Origin: DTU078 sp033808535
GTDB lineage: Bacteria; Bacillota; Clostridia; Oscillospirales; CAG-272
Direction: 5' to 3'
Length of the DNA stretch: 17,258 nucleotides
Assembly: GCA_033808535.1 (NCBI GenBank)
Contig: JAPXNL010000037.1
Location: forward strand, 1 to 17,258
Shown here: in pieces, positions 13,912 to 17,258 of the stretch
Numbering within the stretch: position 1 is the stretch's first letter
Layout: every line of letters starts with the position of its first letter
The notes under the pieces: model-generated
What the model saw: only the letters and a program-made list of their open reading frames with translations
Databases searched by the model: none
Told to the model about the DNA's origin: nothing
Made by a program: the position numbers and the translations under genes

Positions 13912-14091
13912 TGCAATATTTAACCGGGCTATATGAAAAATCAAAATTTTAAAGAACTTTCTTACAATGGATATGGTGAATAGCACGGTGCACCCGTATG
14001 CCGCGCAAGTTGCCCGCAAGTCAATTATCCGTTTTCTGCTTTGCTGCGTGCAGGTTCAATAAAACCCGTTAAATCCGCGTGATTAACGTAT

Positions 14092-15351
14092 TTACAGCTC
14101 GTCGGGGCTTGCGATTCTGCCGGCTACCGCCGAGGCGGCGGCTATTGCGGGCGACGCGAGGTAGACCTCGGAGCCCGGGTGCCCCATTCGGCCTACAAAA
14201 TTGCGGTTAGTCGTTGCGACTGCGCGCTCACCCTCCGCGAGAATACCCATATGTCCGCCCAGGCATGGCCCGCAGGTCGGGGCTGACACCGCGCAGCCAG
14301 CGTCGATGAAGATGCCCACCAGCCCTTCGTCGATTGCCTGACGCATTATGTTCTGCGTCGCGGGAATTACGATGCAGCGCACGTTCGGGTGGACAGTACG
14401 ACCCTTGAGCACCTGCGCCGCCACGCGCATATCCTCTATGCGTCCGTTAGTGCACGAGCCGATTACAACCTGATCTATCGTTATTTCGCCTATCTGGTCT
14501 ATTGTCTTTGTATTCTCCGGCAGGTGCGGGCAGGCGACCGTCGGTTTGATCTCTGAAAGGTCAACTATATATGTTTCCTCATATTCGGCGTCGGGGTCGG
14601 CTTCAAATTTTGTCCACGGGCGTTTTGAGTGAGACTTCGCATACTCCTCCGTCACGCTGTCGAAGGCGAAAATGCCGTTTTTGGCGCCCGCCTCGATTGC
14701 CATGTTGGCAATGCACAGCCTGTCGTCCATCGAAAGGTACGCCAGCCCGTCGCCTGTAAACTCCATCGATTTATAAAGCGCCCCGTCCACGCCGATTTTG
14801 CCGATGATATGCAGGATGACGTCCTTGCCCGACACCCACCTGCCCGGCTTGCCGGTCAGCACGAATTTAATCGCGGGCGGCACTTTGAGCCAGCACCTGC
14901 CCGTCGCCATGCCGAATGCCATGTCGGTGCTGCCCACGCCGGTCGAAAACGCGCCCAGCGCGCCGTATGTGCAGGTATGCGAGTCCGCGCCGATCACAAG
15001 GTCGCCCGGGCCAACAAGTCCAAGCTCGGGCAGCAGCGCGTGCTCGACCCCGACCCGGCCGGTATCGAAAAAGTTTGTGATACCGCGCTTTCTCGCAAAT
15101 GTGCGCACGACTTTGCACTGCTCCGCAGCTTTTATATCTTTATTGGGCGTAAAATGGTCCATCACCAGCGCGATTCTGTCGCGGTCGAAGACTTTTTTTG
15201 CACCCGCTTTTTCAAACTCGCGTATGGCGACAGGAGCGGTTATATCATTGCCCAGCACCATATCGAGCGTCACCGTGATAAGCTGCCCGGAGCTCACGCT
15301 GTCAAGCCCTGCGTGTGCGGCGAGTATTTTCTGTGTCATCGTCATGCTCAT
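14092..15351 (-). CDS. leuC: 3-isopropylmalate dehydratase, large subunit
   Basis: The aconitase-family [4Fe-4S] subunit of isopropylmalate isomerase, converting 2- to 3-isopropylmalate. The 419 residues match the shorter archaeal/clostridial-type LeuC. Cluster-ligand cysteines are C300 in GSCTNGR and C360/C363 in PTCGPCLGG. Substrate-side motifs are DHFTPN (65-70) and GADSHTCTYGALGAFSTGVG (121-140). The protein should be oxygen-sensitive, as is usual for this family. The ATG shares a base with the leuA stop (TGATG), with GGAAG 8 nt upstream; further ATGs at codons 3 and 5 are alternatives. It appears to end the ilvD/leuA/leuC stretch, since leuD has its own promoter. Confidence 0.96.
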   Translation of the reverse strand: MSMTMTQKILAAHAGLDSVSSGQLITVTLDMVLGNDITAPVAIREFEKAGAKKVFDRDRIALVMDHFTPNKDIKAAEQCKVVRTFARKRGITNFFDTGRVGVEHALLPELGLVGPGDLVIGADSHTCTYGALGAFSTGVGSTDMAFGMATGRCWLKVPPAIKFVLTGKPGRWVSGKDVILHIIGKIGVDGALYKSMEFTGDGLAYLSMDDRLCIANMAIEAGAKNGIFAFDSVTEEYAKSHSKRPWTKFEADPDAEYEETYIVDLSEIKPTVACPHLPENTKTIDQIGEITIDQVVIGSCTNGRIEDMRVAAQVLKGRTVHPNVRCIVIPATQNIMRQAIDEGLVGIFIDAGCAVSAPTCGPCLGGHMGILAEGERAVATTNRNFVGRMGHPGSEVYLASPAIAAASAVAGRIASPDEL

Positions 15352-16877
15352 CAGGATTCTTCCTTTTCGGTTTCGTATATAAGATTGTTGATCGCGTTGA
15401 TGTATGCAAGTATGCTTGCTTCAAGTATATCGGTTGATAATCCGTAACCCTTTACAGTCTTTTCGCCGCTGCTCACTCTGACGCTGACTTCGCCCTGCGC
15501 GTCGCGGCCTTCTGTCACCGCGTCGATGGAGTATTCGTCAAGCTGAACATTAAGCCCGACTATCTTGTTTATGGCATTGAACGAGGCATCGACGGGACCA
15601 AACCCGATTGCGACTTTCTCAACACGGCTGCCGTCTGCCAAAATAAGCGTGATGCTTGAGGTCGGCGTGATGGTGTTGCCGGTGTTGATTACATAACGCT
15701 CAAGTCTGAACGCTTCGGGTATCTCGCTTGCCAGCTCCCTGCGCACCAGCGCTTCGATATCGCGGTCGCTGACCGTCTTTTTCTTGTCAGCCAGCGCTTT
15801 GAACTCCTTGAACAAGTTGTCGGCAGTTTCAAGGCTGACTTTGAAGCCAAGATCGCGCAGCCGCTCAGTGAAAGCATGGCGTCCGGAATGTTTGCCGAGC
15901 ACCATCTTGTTGCGGCTCAGGCCAATCGATTCGGGCGTCATAATCTCGTATGTAAGGCTGTTAGCCATTACTCCGTGCTGATGGATGCCCGCCTCGTGCG
16001 CGAAGGCGTTTTCCCCGACGATTGCTTTGTTCGGCGGGATTTTGACTCCGGTTATGTTCGACAGCAGGCGGCTGGCTTTATAAAGCTGCGTGTTGTCGAT
16101 ACCCGTGTCGGCGCCGTAGAAGTCGCGGCGGGTCTTGAGATTCATGACAAACTCCTCAAGTGACGCGTTGCCAGCGCGCTCGCCGATTCCGTTAATCGTG
16201 CACTCAACCTGATCCGCGCCTGCAGAAACAGCCGCCAGAGAGTTTGCGACCGCCAGTCCGAGGTCGTTGTGGCAGTGTACAGACAGTGTAACACGGTCCA
16301 TACCCTCGACATTTTCGCGCAGCCATAAAATAAGAGCAGCCATTTCCTCCGGTGCCGCATAGCCAACCGTGTCGGGCACGTTTATAGTCGTCGCGCCGGC
16401 TTTGATTACGCCCTCAAATACGCGGCGCAAAAACTCCCGGTCGCTGCGCGATGCGTCTTCGGCGGAAAACTCAACATCCGAACAGTATTTTTTGGCGTAC
16501 TTTGTCATCTCGACCGCCTGCTCGTACACCTCGTCGGGCGTTTTTCTCAGCTTATATTCCATGTGTATCGGCGAGGTCGCGAGGAAAATGTGCAGTCGCG
16601 GATTCTCTGTATATTTTATCGCTCCCCACGCGCTGTCTATATCTTTGGGCAGCGAGCGCGCAAGGCTGGCGACTGTAGAGTTTTTAATCTCCTTGGCGAT
16701 TGCTTTAACCGAGTTATAGTCGCCCTGCGACGAGGCGGCAAAGCCTGCTTCTATAATATCCACGCCCATCGCCTCAAGCTGGCGCGCCATCTCGATTTTC
16801 TCGTTTAAAATCATGCTGCAGCCCGGCGACTGCTCGCCGTCGCGCAGTGTTGTATCAAAAATCTTTATTTTACGCAT
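15351..16877 (-). CDS. leuA: 2-isopropylmalate synthase
   Basis: Condenses acetyl-CoA with 2-ketoisovalerate, the committed and Leu-inhibited step of leucine synthesis. The 508 residues comprise the HMGL-like TIM barrel (about 1-270) with DTTLRDGEQSPG (8-19), the metal-binding HCHND (201-205) and GIGERAGN (230-237). An accessory region with HEAGIHQHG (294-302) and the C-terminal LeuA dimerisation/regulatory domain (about 385-500) follow. The N-terminus and length point to LeuA rather than citramalate synthase or homocitrate synthase. Start: a TTG at 16892 is in frame, but ATG 16877 has GAGG 9 nt upstream and the standard MRKIKIFDTT start. The leader upstream holds a hairpin and a small ORF. 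Confidence 0.95.
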   Translation of the reverse strand: MRKIKIFDTTLRDGEQSPGCSMILNEKIEMARQLEAMGVDIIEAGFAASSQGDYNSVKAIAKEIKNSTVASLARSLPKDIDSAWGAIKYTENPRLHIFLATSPIHMEYKLRKTPDEVYEQAVEMTKYAKKYCSDVEFSAEDASRSDREFLRRVFEGVIKAGATTINVPDTVGYAAPEEMAALILWLRENVEGMDRVTLSVHCHNDLGLAVANSLAAVSAGADQVECTINGIGERAGNASLEEFVMNLKTRRDFYGADTGIDNTQLYKASRLLSNITGVKIPPNKAIVGENAFAHEAGIHQHGVMANSLTYEIMTPESIGLSRNKMVLGKHSGRHAFTERLRDLGFKVSLETADNLFKEFKALADKKKTVSDRDIEALVRRELASEIPEAFRLERYVINTGNTITPTSSITLILADGSRVEKVAIGFGPVDASFNAINKIVGLNVQLDEYSIDAVTEGRDAQGEVSVRVSSGEKTVKGYGLSTDILEASILAYINAINNLIYETEKEES

Positions 16878-16908
16878 ATCATATAACCTCAAATAAGTTA
16901 TTGGACAA

Positions 16909-16981
16909 AGCGGGAAGCATATGAAGCTTTGCCTCCCCGCTGATATACAGCTTATTTTAATTGCAGCAGTTTTTATTACAA
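16909..16981 (-). promoter_or_regulatory. Candidate leuA promoter and leader hairpin
   Basis: The 165-nt gap between ilvD and leuA is A/T-rich. On the minus strand TTGTAA (16981-16976), 16 nt, then TAAAAT (16959-16954) could be a promoter. A hairpin follows: AGCGGG (16941-16936), a bulged G, then AGGC (16934-16931), pairing with GCTTCCCGCT (16918-16909) with one G-U. It is followed by TTGTCC, not a U-tract, so it is not a good terminator. It overlaps a GGGGAGG sequence (16938-16932) and the start of a 13-codon ORF (16920-16879). A role in leuA control is possible but unproven. Confidence 0.35.
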
Positions 16982-17042
16982 TATTTTATAAATATATGAA
17001 TTTTGTCTTTTTGTGTATCCGGATTTTAAATTGGTTTACGTG

Positions 17043-17258
17043 TTATTTTAGCACCGCGCCGTCGGATGCCGACGAAACCAGCCTTGCATAGCGTGCCATC
17101 CAGCCTTTTTTGATCTTTGGCTGCGGCTCGCACCACCCGGCACGGCGCGCAGCAAGCTCCTCATCGGACAGCTCCGCATTTATCTTGCCTGCCGGAATGT
17201 CTATGGCTATCATATCGCCCTCGCGCAAGAGTGCTATCGGACCGCCCGATGCCGCTTC
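17043..17258 (-). CDS. ilvD: Dihydroxy-acid dehydratase, C-terminal fragment (cut by window edge)
   Basis: The last 71 residues of an iron-sulfur dihydroxy-acid dehydratase, which makes 2-ketoisovalerate and 2-keto-3-methylvalerate. The open frame runs off the right edge, so the gene is incomplete only because of the window. Recognisable C-terminal features are EAASGGPIALLREGDMIAID, then LSDEELAARR and the terminal segment GWMARYARLVSSASDGAVL, typical of IlvD. It precedes leuA by 165 nt on the same strand and supplies the 2-ketoisovalerate that LeuA uses. Confidence 0.93.
   Translation of the reverse strand, partial: EAASGGPIALLREGDMIAIDIPAGKINAELSDEELAARRAGWCEPQPKIKKGWMARYARLVSSASDGAVLK

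Noticed and set aside
13842..14091. Remnant of a lost gene or a leucine leader peptide in the leuC-leuD gap
   Set aside because: Only very short frames are open (for example a 16-codon plus-strand one opposite the promoter, and an immediate ATG-TGA); none is rich in Leu codons or resembles a known protein.
16921..17089. 55-codon hydrophobic plus-strand ORF between leuA and ilvD
   Set aside because: Hydrophobicity follows from A/T-rich intergenic DNA; it has no ribosome binding site and ends antisense to the ilvD 3' end.

Overview
This window looks like a chromosomal piece of an anaerobic Firmicute, most likely a moderately GC-rich clostridial (Oscillospiraceae-like) genome. The basis is strong GGAGG-type ribosome binding sites, clostridial versions of amino-acid enzymes, tightly overlapping genes and U-tailed terminators. 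The taxonomic call is inference only. The window is almost entirely amino-acid biosynthesis: an aromatic operon on the + strand converges on a branched-chain/leucine cluster on the - strand.

Layout. Positions 1-263 are non-coding and hairpin-rich, carrying one copy of a repeat that recurs at about 10.26-10.43 kb. Positions 264-1384 (-) hold a two-gene unit, a MutT-like Nudix hydrolase followed by an SDR oxidoreductase, read from a TTGACA/TATACT promoter. Positions 1385-1768 are a divergent control region. Positions 1769-10036 (+) carry aroF, tyrA, aroB, aroA, aroC, pheA, an aroE-aroK fusion and aroQ. Together they encode all seven shikimate-pathway steps plus the prephenate branch to phenylpyruvate and 4-hydroxyphenylpyruvate; only the aminotransferase is absent. 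Positions 10037-10663 are a convergent intergenic region with both operon terminators and several hairpins. Positions 10664-17258 (-) hold ilvD (3' end only), leuA, leuC, leuD, leuB, ilvN and ilvC, covering the leucine branch plus parts of the common valine/isoleucine pathway. ilvB and ilvE are not in the window.

Main discovery candidate. The roughly 220-nt leader of the aromatic operon has the parts of a ribosome-mediated transcription attenuator. It has a promoter (1515-1543) and a 28-codon leader ORF (1584-1670) in which 9 residues are Phe or Tyr, including the run FSYYFY. A perfect 11-bp intrinsic terminator with six U (1724-1755) lies directly before the aroF ribosome binding site. Segment 1650-1659, near the end of the leader ORF, can pair with 1731-1740 inside the terminator, or alternatively with 1605-1615 among the Tyr codons. 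This is the four-segment logic of enterobacterial trp and pheA attenuators, here placed in front of a whole shikimate/Phe/Tyr operon in an apparent Firmicute, where T-box or TRAP-type control would be more expected. No T-box signature was seen.

Other points of interest are the two-copy hairpin element with compensatory base changes, the AroE-AroK fusion, a changed ESRP motif in the PheA ACT domain, an unusual pheA ribosome binding region, and a leuC/leuD split with its own promoter.
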